From Oscillospiraceae bacterium (GTDB taxonomy: Bacteria; Bacillota; Clostridia; Oscillospirales; CAG-272): a stretch of DNA of 54,386 bases. Position numbers and translations under genes: made by a program. The number at the start of each line of letters is the position of its first letter. Position 1 is the first letter of the stretch. Below the pieces are notes generated by a model that was not told the origin of the DNA, searched no databases, and worked only from the letters and a program-made list of their open reading frames with translations. Of this stretch, positions 1 through 7,691 are shown in pieces. The stretch is from assembly GCA_015063545.1 (NCBI GenBank), contig SVTX01000011.1:1-54386 (forward strand). Direction: 5' to 3'.

Positions 1-281
1 TGACCTTCCACGATGAGAGGCTACGTGAACTTTTCGATATCAAGATATTTGCGGACGCTGATGCAGACGAGCGAATTTTGCGCCGTCTCCGCCGCGACGT
101 GACCGAGAGAGGACGTGACATTGACGGCGTCATCAATCAGTACGTAAGCACGGTCAAGGTCATGCACGGAATTTACGTTGAGCCTACGAAGAAGTATGCG
201 GATATTATTATCAACGGCGGCAGAAATCTTGTCGCGCTTGATATAGTTGCAGCAAGAATAAAGAGAAAATTAGGGAAATAA
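1..281 (+). CDS. udk: Uridine kinase, 3' fragment
   Basis: C-terminal 92 codons of a uridine/cytidine kinase, which phosphorylates uridine and cytidine to UMP and CMP in pyrimidine salvage. The reading frame enters from before the window (first full codon at position 3) and stops at 279-281. The visible part matches the end of the Udk family: a stretch reading FADADADERILRRLRRD, then ERGRDIDGVINQY, EPTKKYADIII and a closing basic helix. The ATP-binding P-loop lies outside the window. A strong terminator follows. No other family fits this C-terminus well. Confidence 0.93.
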   Translation, partial: TFHDERLRELFDIKIFADADADERILRRLRRDVTERGRDIDGVINQYVSTVKVMHGIYVEPTKKYADIIINGGRNLVALDIVAARIKRKLGK

Positions 282-338
282 AAAGGGCTGCGGAAAACAC
301 GTGCTTGCCGCAGAAAACTATTTGAAATTCAAAAAGCA

Positions 339-371
339 GAGCAGACAGCGTGGCGCTGTCTGCTCGTTTTA
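339..371 (+). terminator. Intrinsic terminator after udk
   Basis: Perfect 12-bp stem (339-350 with 354-365) closed by a TGG loop and followed by GTTTT. It ends the udk transcript before the convergent membrane-protein gene. Confidence 0.85.
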
Positions 372-410
372 ATGATTTATTTGCTGTTTGATAGAGGTAT
401 ATAAATACTT

Positions 411-2159
411 TTATGCATTATTAGAAACGCTGTTACCGATTGTTTTTTTGTCTAAGAAGGTATCTTCGCCCTTTTTCTGTACAATCTTGCCAAATGTTTG
501 TGCTATCATACAAATTAGTGCGCCGACGAGAGCAAGAATGGCAGCTGATTTTTGACCGCATTTAACACGTTCTAAGTAATTGAAAGTCGAAACATATTCG
601 CTTTCTGCGTTGGCCTTGGCAAGTTCTAACATTTTCTTTTCGTCCTTGTCTTCGGTATCGTCAATTGCTTCATCTATTTCTTTCAAATATTCCGAATACT
701 CTTTTTCAAATTCTTCTATGTCATCTTCTTCTACATAATAATCCGAATCTTCCATTGTGTATTCGTCCCACAAAATCATAGAACCGCAACCATTACTGTT
801 GAATGCGTTGTTTCTTTCTTCAACGGTTCCAGCACTTCCAAGGAACAAGGGAATGATAAGTGTTACAAGTACAATGCCCGCCAAAACAGGGGAGGCTGAG
901 GCAACACCGCCTGCTATTTTTGTACCACCGGTTTGATTCGTTTTTACAGTAGAGCCATTATCTATACATATTGATATTACAAAACAAATCATTATGACTA
1001 CAAAAAAAGTGGATATCAAAGTAGTAATTGCAACTATGTTAAGTTCCTTTTTTGCCGCCTGTCTTGCAACATTCTTCGCATATGAATTGGCTTGTCTTTC
1101 TATCATTTCGAGCTCATTCACATTTTCGGGTGATTCGGTTTCCATTAATCTTTCATATTCTTCTTCATATGCTTCTGCTGCGCAGTTTTGGGCTACCGTT
1201 TCAACATTGTCAAAATGCGCAAAAAGATGTGTGGAATTGTTAAACGAGAAAGCAATCAAAAGTACGCCTATTACACTGGTGACCAAAATGCCGGATCTAA
1301 GGAAAGCGACTTTTTTCTTTTCTGCGAATATAATATCATTAGCCATGAAAATAGTTACAATAATCGCTACAAAAATGCAAGGGAGAATAAACCCAAGTTC
1401 GAAAGCGAGAGAACGATACATTGCATTAAAGAAGAAATATGCAAAAACTCCTACCATTAAGAAAAATCCCATAGGTATTCTGGGAACCATCTTAGACAGG
1501 CTTGCGTTGGCTAAATTTTTAGCGTTTTTGATGAGTCGGACAATCAATACAATGGTGGATATTGCCAATGCTATGGGCATTATCATAGCCAATATTATTA
1601 TAGCCGCTATAGAAAACAGTTTCAATATCACAATATAAACTAAACCGTGGGAGTTTGTATCAATAATTGCTGTTTCTTCATGTTCGCCGCTTGAAAAGTT
1701 AAACAGTGTGTTGCTGATTATATCGAATGTAGCAAATGTTTCTATGAATTCTCTATCTTGAAGCTTTTCTTCCAAAATCTCAAGATCATTTTCGCCCAAG
1801 GCAAGATAATCCTGTTGCAACTCTTCTTGCAGATGTGCTATTGTCTCCTCGTTGCTTTCTCCACCCTGGCTTTCTTCTATTGCTTTTTGGATGGATCTTT
1901 CGGTGTTTTGAATATTATTTATATACATAATGTATTTCCAATTCTTGACAATGTTAACCATATCAAAAAAGCCTATTTCTACTTCTGCGACTTCATGATC
2001 ACCTGTGAAGCTTCCGTTGGAAAAGCTTTCGCTCATGCCGACATGATCAGTTGAGATACTGATAATAGGTGTGAATGCTGAAATTGTCAAAGCTAAAAGC
2101 AATAACGATACAACGCTCAAAAATACAAGTGATACCACTTTTCTGCCATTTTCTTTCAT
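411..2159 (-). CDS. Multi-pass membrane protein of unknown function
   Basis: I do not recognise the family. The 582-residue protein has a short basic N-terminus, one hydrophobic segment near residues 8-30, then about eight more hydrophobic segments in two blocks (roughly 170-320 and 380-560). Long, strongly acidic soluble loops lie between them: about residues 60-150, rich in Glu and Gln and probably coiled coil; one near 325-380; and a Glu/Asp-rich one near 460-530. The start at 2159 is chosen because AAGGAG precedes it by 10 nt; an upstream in-frame ATG (2198) has no such site. It is transcribed divergently from an XRE regulator from a TTGACA-N17-TATAAT promoter that contains a putative operator, so it is probably the target of that regulator. 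It may be an envelope or transporter-like protein, but nothing shows a substrate. Confidence 0.75.
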   Translation of the reverse strand: MKENGRKVVSLVFLSVVSLLLLALTISAFTPIISISTDHVGMSESFSNGSFTGDHEVAEVEIGFFDMVNIVKNWKYIMYINNIQNTERSIQKAIEESQGGESNEETIAHLQEELQQDYLALGENDLEILEEKLQDREFIETFATFDIISNTLFNFSSGEHEETAIIDTNSHGLVYIVILKLFSIAAIIILAMIMPIALAISTIVLIVRLIKNAKNLANASLSKMVPRIPMGFFLMVGVFAYFFFNAMYRSLAFELGFILPCIFVAIIVTIFMANDIIFAEKKKVAFLRSGILVTSVIGVLLIAFSFNNSTHLFAHFDNVETVAQNCAAEAYEEEYERLMETESPENVNELEMIERQANSYAKNVARQAAKKELNIVAITTLISTFFVVIMICFVISICIDNGSTVKTNQTGGTKIAGGVASASPVLAGIVLVTLIIPLFLGSAGTVEERNNAFNSNGCGSMILWDEYTMEDSDYYVEEDDIEEFEKEYSEYLKEIDEAIDDTEDKDEKKMLELAKANAESEYVSTFNYLERVKCGQKSAAILALVGALICMIAQTFGKIVQKKGEDTFLDKKTIGNSVSNNA

Positions 2160-2210
2160 TTTGTTTTTTCTCCTTGAATATTTATGTATTATGTGCATTA
2201 GTCCATATCA

Positions 2211-2286
2211 TTAGGAACTATACCACATAAAAATTATACACCAATAACTCCTATTTGTCAAGGCTTTTTTGAGGTATAATTCCTAT
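2211..2286. promoter_or_regulatory. Three-copy operator array between divergent genes
   Basis: A 14-nt motif close to wTAGGAryTATACC occurs three times: 2211-2224 on the plus strand, 2241-2254 and 2273-2286 on the minus strand. The last two are 32 nt apart, about three helical turns. The middle copy lies within the spacer of the minus promoter, the first just downstream of its start point, and the third covers a TATAAT box facing the XRE gene. This is where an autoregulating XRE repressor would bind. The link to the neighbouring regulator is inference. Confidence 0.5.
2233..2261 (-). promoter_or_regulatory. Promoter of the 411-2159 membrane protein
   Basis: On the minus strand TTGACA (2256-2261) and TATAAT (2233-2238) are separated by exactly 17 nt, a consensus sigma-A promoter. 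Its spacer contains one copy of the putative operator motif. Confidence 0.8.
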
Positions 2287-2311
2287 ATAAAGGGAATTTG
2301 GAGGAAGAAAA

Positions 2312-2638
2312 ATGCTTATTTTTGATTTCAGGGACATAGGAAACAAGCTGTATGCCAACCGTAAGAGACTTGGAATGACACAAGCGGAGGTTGCTGAGGC
2401 GGCAGGACTTGCCGATCGCACTTATGCCGACATCGAGCGCGGTACTGTTAATATGAGAATAGAAACCCTCCTTCGTATATGCACCGTTTTGCACGTTACT
2501 CCCGACAGTATACTGACCGATCAGCCTGATGAACACCCGATGGCAGAGCAGATAGTTGAAAAATTAAGTCTCTGTTCGCCGGAACAGCAAAAGACCGCGC
2601 TTGACCTTTTGGACGTTTATCTTAACTCATTGAATTAA
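2312..2638 (+). CDS. XRE-family helix-turn-helix regulator
   Basis: A 108-residue DNA-binding protein. Residues about 8-65 form a Cro/C1-type HTH domain (IGNKLYANRKRLGMTQAEVA, then AGLADRTYADIERGT). The C-terminal 40 residues are a helical tail with no ligand-binding domain, so it most likely binds as a dimer. A GGAGG site lies 9 nt before the ATG. It is divergent from the membrane protein at 411-2159, and the intergenic region holds three copies of a shared motif, which suggests autoregulation and control of that membrane protein. A bidirectional terminator follows it. Confidence 0.85.
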   Translation: MLIFDFRDIGNKLYANRKRLGMTQAEVAEAAGLADRTYADIERGTVNMRIETLLRICTVLHVTPDSILTDQPDEHPMAEQIVEKLSLCSPEQQKTALDLLDVYLNSLN

Positions 2639-2643
2639 AAAAT

Positions 2644-2680
2644 GGAGAGTTGGCATAAAACCAACTCTCCGTAATTTTTT
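2644..2680. terminator. Bidirectional terminator
   Basis: Stem GGAGAGTTGG (2644-2653) pairs with 2661-2670; it is followed by TAATTTTTT on the plus strand and ATTTTTT on the minus strand. It serves the XRE gene and the convergent glycosidase gene. Confidence 0.85.
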
Positions 2681-2683
2681 GTA

Positions 2684-4012
2684 TCAAATTGATTCAAGCA
2701 CCGCTACGGTGTTTGCGCCGAGTGTAAAGCTATCACCGCGCAGAATTTGCGTGGGGTTATCAAGGCTGTGTGTGTCGTCCACGATAGACAAGCTCCACGC
2801 GCCGTCAAGCTGACAGGTGACCTTCTGCGCCTCGCTTGTGTTTACAAGCAGTACGGCGGTTTTTTCGCCGTCTGCTGCGCCGAGCGCATAAAGCGAGGGA
2901 GACAGACGACCAAGACTGTCCGCGCCGTCAAGCGAAATTTGCGTACCGAGGAGATAGAGAATATTATATGCTTTGAATGCATAAAACGCCTTGAAGGGTG
3001 TAAATGTCATTGGATTGAAGAGACCGCCGTAGGGGGTTATCCACTGACCGTCGTAATATGCCATAATGTCTACGGGGGAGTGCTGCATCACAACAAGCAT
3101 TTTGCCAATGTTTGATGCGTCGGCAAGTGTTCCGCGGACGGATATGTCGGGATTCCATTCGTCGAGAATGCTCTCTGTGTGATTGAAGCCGTAGGCGTCA
3201 AGACGCGCGCGGGCATGGGCCGCAAAGACTGCGTTTTCTTCTGCGCCCGCATACGAATGCCATGAGAAGAAGTCAAGCGGTGACTTGTGCTCGGGGCACC
3301 CAATATATTTGAGAAAATCCTCGAAAAATTCTATAAAATAATCTGTGCGTGACGATGAGTTTGCCTGCGCGGCTGATGTGTTCAGCACGCTGTAAAATCC
3401 GCACGAGCCGTAGCCTCCGACCTTTATATCGGGGAAACAAGATTTGAGGTGGTTTGCCGCGACCTCGTAGAGCCTGAAAAATTCTTCCTTCGTGCCGAGC
3501 CACATGGGGCTGTCTTCGTGATTAGGCTGATTGTCGGGCTCGTTCCATATCTCCCAATACTCGATATTGAACTCAAAGCCATCCGCCCAGCCGCAGTTGT
3601 AGTGAGAAATTATATGCTCGCAAATTCTCGCCCATTTTTCATAGTCGCGGGGAGGGAATATGCGGCGCGGTTTTACCGTCTTTTGCTGATTTTCGATGCT
3701 GCAGCCAAGTCTGTATATGGGGCGCACGCCCGCGTCGACAAGGCTCTTTATCAGATGGTCCGTAAAAGCAAAGTCATACGACGCAGGGCTTGTCTCGTCT
3801 GCGTCAAAGCTCGGGAAAATGTTGTCAATATCCACGAAAATGCCGCCGCCGAACTCGCCGCCTGTGTCGTGCAGGCGCGAGTAGGGAATGCCCGCCTCGG
3901 TCATGTAGTGGAACATGGAAGTGTCCGACCACAAAAGAGGCGCGTTGCATACGCCGTGAAGGGGCTTTATTTTATTGTTTGTTACAGAATTTTTGCAAAG
4001 CAAGAGGCTCAT
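2684..4012 (-). CDS. GH39-like glycoside hydrolase (beta-xylosidase type)
   Basis: A 442-residue clan-A (TIM barrel) glycosidase without a signal peptide, so probably cytoplasmic. The sequence reads as GH39: YSRLHDTGGEFGGG early in the barrel, EYWEIWNEPD with the likely acid/base Glu, DFFSWHSYA, and SILDEWNPD with the likely nucleophile Glu. A C-terminal beta domain follows (from AVLLVNTSEAQ). Known GH39 members are beta-xylosidases and alpha-iduronidases; the substrate here cannot be read from the sequence. The start at 4012 is chosen for its AAGGAG 7 nt upstream, in preference to an ATG at 4072. It stands alone, with no transporter or sugar regulator beside it. Confidence 0.8.
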   Translation of the reverse strand: MSLLLCKNSVTNNKIKPLHGVCNAPLLWSDTSMFHYMTEAGIPYSRLHDTGGEFGGGIFVDIDNIFPSFDADETSPASYDFAFTDHLIKSLVDAGVRPIYRLGCSIENQQKTVKPRRIFPPRDYEKWARICEHIISHYNCGWADGFEFNIEYWEIWNEPDNQPNHEDSPMWLGTKEEFFRLYEVAANHLKSCFPDIKVGGYGSCGFYSVLNTSAAQANSSSRTDYFIEFFEDFLKYIGCPEHKSPLDFFSWHSYAGAEENAVFAAHARARLDAYGFNHTESILDEWNPDISVRGTLADASNIGKMLVVMQHSPVDIMAYYDGQWITPYGGLFNPMTFTPFKAFYAFKAYNILYLLGTQISLDGADSLGRLSPSLYALGAADGEKTAVLLVNTSEAQKVTCQLDGAWSLSIVDDTHSLDNPTQILRGDSFTLGANTVAVLESI

Positions 4013-4164
4013 TGTGTGTCTCCTTGTATTATGTCTATCTATATAATATAACAAATTTTCGGTTTTGTCCATAGAAATTTTATTTTTTGGCGCCGTAATT
4101 TGTTTTAATTTAAGTAAATCGCATCAAAAGCTATTAGAGTTGATAAGCTTTTAATGCTTCAAAC

Positions 4165-4193
4165 TTGACAAACAAACAAAAATACATTATAAT
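4165..4193 (+). promoter_or_regulatory. Consensus sigma-A promoter
   Basis: TTGACA (4165-4170), 17-nt spacer, TATAAT (4188-4193). The predicted start point (about 4200) falls on the GTG/ATG start of the next gene, so that mRNA may be nearly leaderless. Confidence 0.8.
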
Positions 4194-4198
4194 TATAC

Positions 4199-5134
4199 GT
4201 GATTATGAAAGAGTTTCACGAGAATTTATATTTTGCCGCTATGGATGCCGAGCGTTTCGGAGAGGTCTTGCTTTTCCGTACTAACGCGGGCAATCCCTGT
4301 GTGGGAGAGAACTTATTTGATTTGATCGGCATCGACGGTTCGGAGCGATTGTTTGTTTTGAAAAATCTGAGTAGTGGCGGGGAGGCGCCGTTGATCATAC
4401 TATCCGATAGTCATGTTGTTGCAGTTTACAGGAATATGTTTTATTCTATGGGAATATGCTGTTTTGCGGAGTTTGATTGCGACAGAGAAATGTTATGTTC
4501 GATGTTGGGATGCGGAATGCTTGGCGAATGTATCATGTCCGACAAGGCTTTGGCGATTTGCCGTGATATTTCGGATTTTGATGAGACGGCACGCGCAGGT
4601 GCATACTTCTCGGTTATGCTATTGAATCGAAAGCTTTCGTTTTTCGGTGATATGCTGGAGCCGGACAGAATGGCTGACGTTGCTTCTGCAATCTGCTCTG
4701 ATATGGAATGTGAGACATACGGGGATGCTCTTTATGCTCCGTTGGATTTTTCGCAACGAGGCATGATATTCAGTAATGCTGTGTATGCTGTTGCTGTATT
4801 GAGTATGTGTTTTGTGTCAAAAATCATATCAACTGACAGAAAGCTTAAATTTACTCTGAGACAGGGCGGATACTTCATAGGTATATCCGCAATGTGCGAA
4901 GCATTTAGCGCTGAGGCGCAAAAAGTAATAGATAATCTCGTGGCATTTGCGCTTCGCAAGGGCGTATATATCAACATAAGCCAAAATGGCGATCAAATAT
5001 GTACGGAGATATCTCCGTTTTACGAGGACATAGGATTGCGTGGAGTAAAAAATCCTTTGATAATCGATAAATCAATTACAAATACAGAACATTGGAAGGG
5101 ACAGTTATGCCTAAATACAGAAGAGGAAGAATAA
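4199..5134 (+). CDS. Unknown soluble protein upstream of rbfA
   Basis: A 311-residue protein that I do not recognise. It is Met- and Cys-rich with alternating helical and beta stretches and no clear membrane segments or catalytic motif. The N-terminal half has a beta-rich portion (about 45-85) and a mixed region to 190; the C-terminal part (about 200-290), with an RKLKFTLRQGGYFIGISAMCE stretch, could be a degenerate ATPase or sensor-like module, but this is a guess. Start candidates are GTG 4199 and ATG 4205; neither has a ribosome binding site, and the promoter lies only 5-11 nt upstream. Its end overlaps rbfA by 28 nt, which implies translational coupling to rbfA and nrnA. Confidence 0.65.
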   Translation: MIMKEFHENLYFAAMDAERFGEVLLFRTNAGNPCVGENLFDLIGIDGSERLFVLKNLSSGGEAPLIILSDSHVVAVYRNMFYSMGICCFAEFDCDREMLCSMLGCGMLGECIMSDKALAICRDISDFDETARAGAYFSVMLLNRKLSFFGDMLEPDRMADVASAICSDMECETYGDALYAPLDFSQRGMIFSNAVYAVAVLSMCFVSKIISTDRKLKFTLRQGGYFIGISAMCEAFSAEAQKVIDNLVAFALRKGVYINISQNGDQICTEISPFYEDIGLRGVKNPLIIDKSITNTEHWKGQLCLNTEEEE

Positions 5135-5529
5135 ACGACGAGATGCAGAAAGAGATCGCGCTCGCAATAAGAAACGTAAAAGACCCCAGAGTATCGGGAG
5201 CATTTATAAGCATTACGGGAGCTGACGTTACACCCGACCTTAAATTTGCTAAAATATATTATTCTGCTATGGGTGGGGACAAAAAAGAGATCAGACTCGG
5301 CCTTAAGGCAGCTTCGGGCTTTATTCGCGGACAGATCGCAAGAAGTATGAATCTCCGCATCACGCCTGAGCTTACCTTTGTTGAAGATAGCTCTATTGAA
5401 TACGGCGCAAAGATATCCAAGATACTTGAGGGTATCACCGTGACCGAGGACCTTGATTCTATTCCTGTTGACGTTAAGGTCAAGAAGGTCAAATACGAAG
5501 AAGAAGATGAGGATTTATCGGATGAGTGA
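5107..5529 (+). CDS. rbfA: Ribosome-binding factor A
   Basis: RbfA binds the 30S subunit and supports 16S rRNA 5' maturation and cold adaptation. The 140-residue product has the family signature: basic start (PKYRRGRINDEMQKEIA), VKDPRVSGAFISITGADVTPDLKFAKIYYS, and RITPELTFVEDSSIEYG near residue 100. The acidic tail is a little longer than usual. The start at 5107 is preferred to 5092 because GGAAGGG lies 6-7 nt upstream. It overlaps the preceding gene by 28 nt and the following nrnA-like gene by 8 nt, which makes a tight operon. Confidence 0.95.
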   Translation: MPKYRRGRINDEMQKEIALAIRNVKDPRVSGAFISITGADVTPDLKFAKIYYSAMGGDKKEIRLGLKAASGFIRGQIARSMNLRITPELTFVEDSSIEYGAKISKILEGITVTEDLDSIPVDVKVKKVKYEEEDEDLSDE

Positions 5530-6544
5530 TGCTCCTAATTTCAGCGCGTTGACGCAGGATCAGGCTGTGGATATTTTGTGCCGTGGGCAGAAATATCTGA
5601 TACTTTTTCACGTTCATCCGGACGGAGACTGTATAGGTTCGGCATTTGCTCTTCGGGCATTTATTGAAGCGAGTGGCAGGCGCGCATATTGTGTTTGCGC
5701 CGATGAGGTGCCGGAGAGACTGTATTTTGCTTGCCGAGACGTACAGCACAGTGTACTTTTGGAAAGTATTCCGGTTGATTTTGAGCCTGATACGGTGGTT
5801 TCGGTAGATACAGCGTCGCCGTCACAGCTTGGAGCACTTTACGATGTCTATAAAGACAAAATCGATATGATGATAGATCATCACGGCAAGGGAACGTATT
5901 ATGCCGATTATTTTGTCAATTCCGAAGCATCTGCGTGCGGCGAGGTATTGTACGATCTTGTTTTGCAGGCGGCGAAGAGGTGTGATACAGAAATTTCATT
6001 CAGAATAAAAGAATTGCTCTATACTGCGATAAGCTCGGATACGGGATGCTTCAGATATAATAACGCTACTCCGAAATCTTACCGAATTGCAGCTGATCTT
6101 TTGCAGGACGGAGTAGATACGTCGGATATAAATCACAAGCTGTTTGGAATAAAAACTCTTAAGCAGATGCAGGTAGAGCATGCCGGATTTGAAAGAATGA
6201 ATTTTTATGCCGGCGGCAGAATAGCTGTAATAACGTTTCCGTACAGCTTAAAAGAGCAATACGGAGCAACGGATGAAAATCTTGAAACACTCATTGACGT
6301 AGCGAGATCAGTCAAGGGAGTTGAAGTCGCGGCTGTGGTAAAGCAATTCGGTGATGAAAACAGATTCAGAGTGTCAATGCGATCGTGTACGGATTTTGAT
6401 GTATCCGAAATATGCTCGCTTTATGGCGGTGGCGGTCATGCCAGAGCTGCAGGATGTACTTTGAATTGTGATTCCATACTAACGGCGGAAATGACCATCG
6501 TGTCGGTTGTTGAAATGAGATTTGCAGAAAACGAAGAAGAATAA
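5522..6544 (+). CDS. nrnA: DHH/DHHA1 phosphoesterase, NrnA-like
   Basis: Bifunctional oligoribonuclease / pAp phosphatase type: it degrades short RNA oligomers and 3'-phosphoadenosine-5'-phosphate. The 340-residue protein has the DHH domain (HVHPDGDCIGSAFAL near residue 34, VSVDTA, then DHHGKG) and the C-terminal DHHA1 domain with GGGGHARAAGC. The start at 5522 overlaps the rbfA stop and has a GAGGA site just upstream. The rbfA-nrnA order is usual in Firmicutes, and there it is commonly followed by truB, which is absent here. Confidence 0.9.
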   Translation: MSDAPNFSALTQDQAVDILCRGQKYLILFHVHPDGDCIGSAFALRAFIEASGRRAYCVCADEVPERLYFACRDVQHSVLLESIPVDFEPDTVVSVDTASPSQLGALYDVYKDKIDMMIDHHGKGTYYADYFVNSEASACGEVLYDLVLQAAKRCDTEISFRIKELLYTAISSDTGCFRYNNATPKSYRIAADLLQDGVDTSDINHKLFGIKTLKQMQVEHAGFERMNFYAGGRIAVITFPYSLKEQYGATDENLETLIDVARSVKGVEVAAVVKQFGDENRFRVSMRSCTDFDVSEICSLYGGGGHARAAGCTLNCDSILTAEMTIVSVVEMRFAENEEE

Positions 6545-6564
6545 TTAAAAAACACAAAACAAAA

Positions 6565-6610
6565 AGCGCAGATACCGATTGCGGCATCTGCGCTGAGCTT
6601 TTTATTTATT
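6565..6610. terminator. Bidirectional terminator
   Basis: Stem AGCGCAGAT (6565-6573) pairs with ATCTGCGCT (6586-6594), with extra inner pairing. U-rich runs flank it on both sides, so it serves both convergent genes. Confidence 0.85.
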
Positions 6611-7475
6611 ATTCTGCGTTGTCTACGTTATCCTCGGGAAGGCTGTCGCTATCCTCGGGAAGTTCATCAATCGCTTCGTAAACACTGTCTATTGTGCCGG
6701 CGGTAACGGATCCTTCGGGGAATACGAGGATTTCGGTTGTATCGGTGGGAATGGTACCGAGAGCGTACTCGCCCATTTCCTTAATATTTGCTCCAAGTGT
6801 GATTTGTTCAATAGCCTCACAACCGGCAAACGCTGCTTCTCCGATAGCTTCTACAGAGTCGGGGAGAGAAACAGAGGTGAGGTATTCGCACTCAAAGAAT
6901 GCGCCCTGACCGATGGTCTTTACGCCCTCGGGAATAGCCAACTGCTCAATAGAGCATCTGCTGAAGGCACGATCGCCGATGGTCGAAACAACAGCGTCCT
7001 CGCAAAATTGAATTATCGTAAGGCTCGAGCACTCAGCGAATGCGTTCTTGCCGATGGATGTAAGCTCCTCGGGAAGAATTACTTTATACATGGCAGAGCA
7101 CTGATAGAATGCTCCGTCGCCTATGTGGGTTATCGTATTGGGCATATATACAGCAGTTACGTACGAGCAAGCGTAGAAAGCCTCGCTGCCTATACCCACG
7201 ACAGTACGCTCGGCGTCGGGAATAACCTCGGGAATAACGACAGAGTGAAGATCGGCGATAGAGGGAGTGTACTTTGTTATTATTGCTTCGTCGGTGCCCT
7301 TGAAATCATAGGTAAGCTCACCGAGTACTGTTCCGTTGGCATCTTTTATCTGATATTTTCTTGAATCCGCATAATCTTTGACGCTGCTCTTTTCCTCTTC
7401 GTCTTTTTTTCTGTTACACGAAACGACAGAGATGGACATAAGAACAACTAAAATGATAGCTAAAAGCTTTTTCAT
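6609..7475 (-). CDS. BspA-like leucine-rich-repeat lipoprotein
   Basis: A 288-residue predicted surface lipoprotein. The start at 7475 has GGAGG upstream and gives a type II signal peptide (MKKLLAIILVV...) with lipobox SVVSC at about residue 20. An upstream extension to 7550 would bury the signal. A Lys/Glu linker follows. From about residue 70 there are five to six LRR_5 (BspA) units with the pattern IGDGAFYQCSAM...VILPEELTSIGKNAFAECSSL. The tail is acidic (EDSDSLPEDNVD). Such proteins are commonly anchored on the cell surface and bind host or polymer ligands; the ligand is unknown. Two further lipoproteins of this kind lie at 17.9 and 52.1 kb. Confidence 0.88.
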   Translation of the reverse strand: MKKLLAIILVVLMSISVVSCNRKKDEEEKSSVKDYADSRKYQIKDANGTVLGELTYDFKGTDEAIITKYTPSIADLHSVVIPEVIPDAERTVVGIGSEAFYACSYVTAVYMPNTITHIGDGAFYQCSAMYKVILPEELTSIGKNAFAECSSLTIIQFCEDAVVSTIGDRAFSRCSIEQLAIPEGVKTIGQGAFFECEYLTSVSLPDSVEAIGEAAFAGCEAIEQITLGANIKEMGEYALGTIPTDTTEILVFPEGSVTAGTIDSVYEAIDELPEDSDSLPEDNVDNAE

Positions 7476-7555
7476 GCTAAATAATCCTCCGCAAGAAGTG
7501 TTAAAAATACAGCGGTAAAAACCAAATGGGTATACAACCGCATTATCCATAGAAA

Positions 7556-7584
7556 ATTATACAATAATTTTATGATTTTGTCAA
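7556..7584 (-). promoter_or_regulatory. Promoter of the BspA-like lipoprotein gene
   Basis: Minus-strand TTGACA (7579-7584), 17-nt spacer, TATAAT (7556-7561). It leaves a leader of about 75 nt before the ATG at 7475. Confidence 0.8.
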
Positions 7585-7631
7585 GATGCATATTAGAAAA
7601 AATAATTTTTAAAAAGTATCTGCTTTCGATA

Positions 7632-7660
7632 TTGTAATTTTTTGGATAACATGATATAAT
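7632..7660 (+). promoter_or_regulatory. Promoter of the ComM-like gene
   Basis: TTGTAA (7632-7637), 17-nt spacer, TATAAT (7655-7660), about 30 nt ahead of the start codon at 7692. Confidence 0.75.
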
Positions 7661-7691
7661 TATGACAGTTATATGGCAAAGGAGAGAGGAT

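Noticed and set aside
994-2054. Plus-strand open frames opposite the 411-2159 membrane protein
   Set aside because: Antisense to a frame with a proper ribosome binding site, signal-like start and promoter; no independent support.
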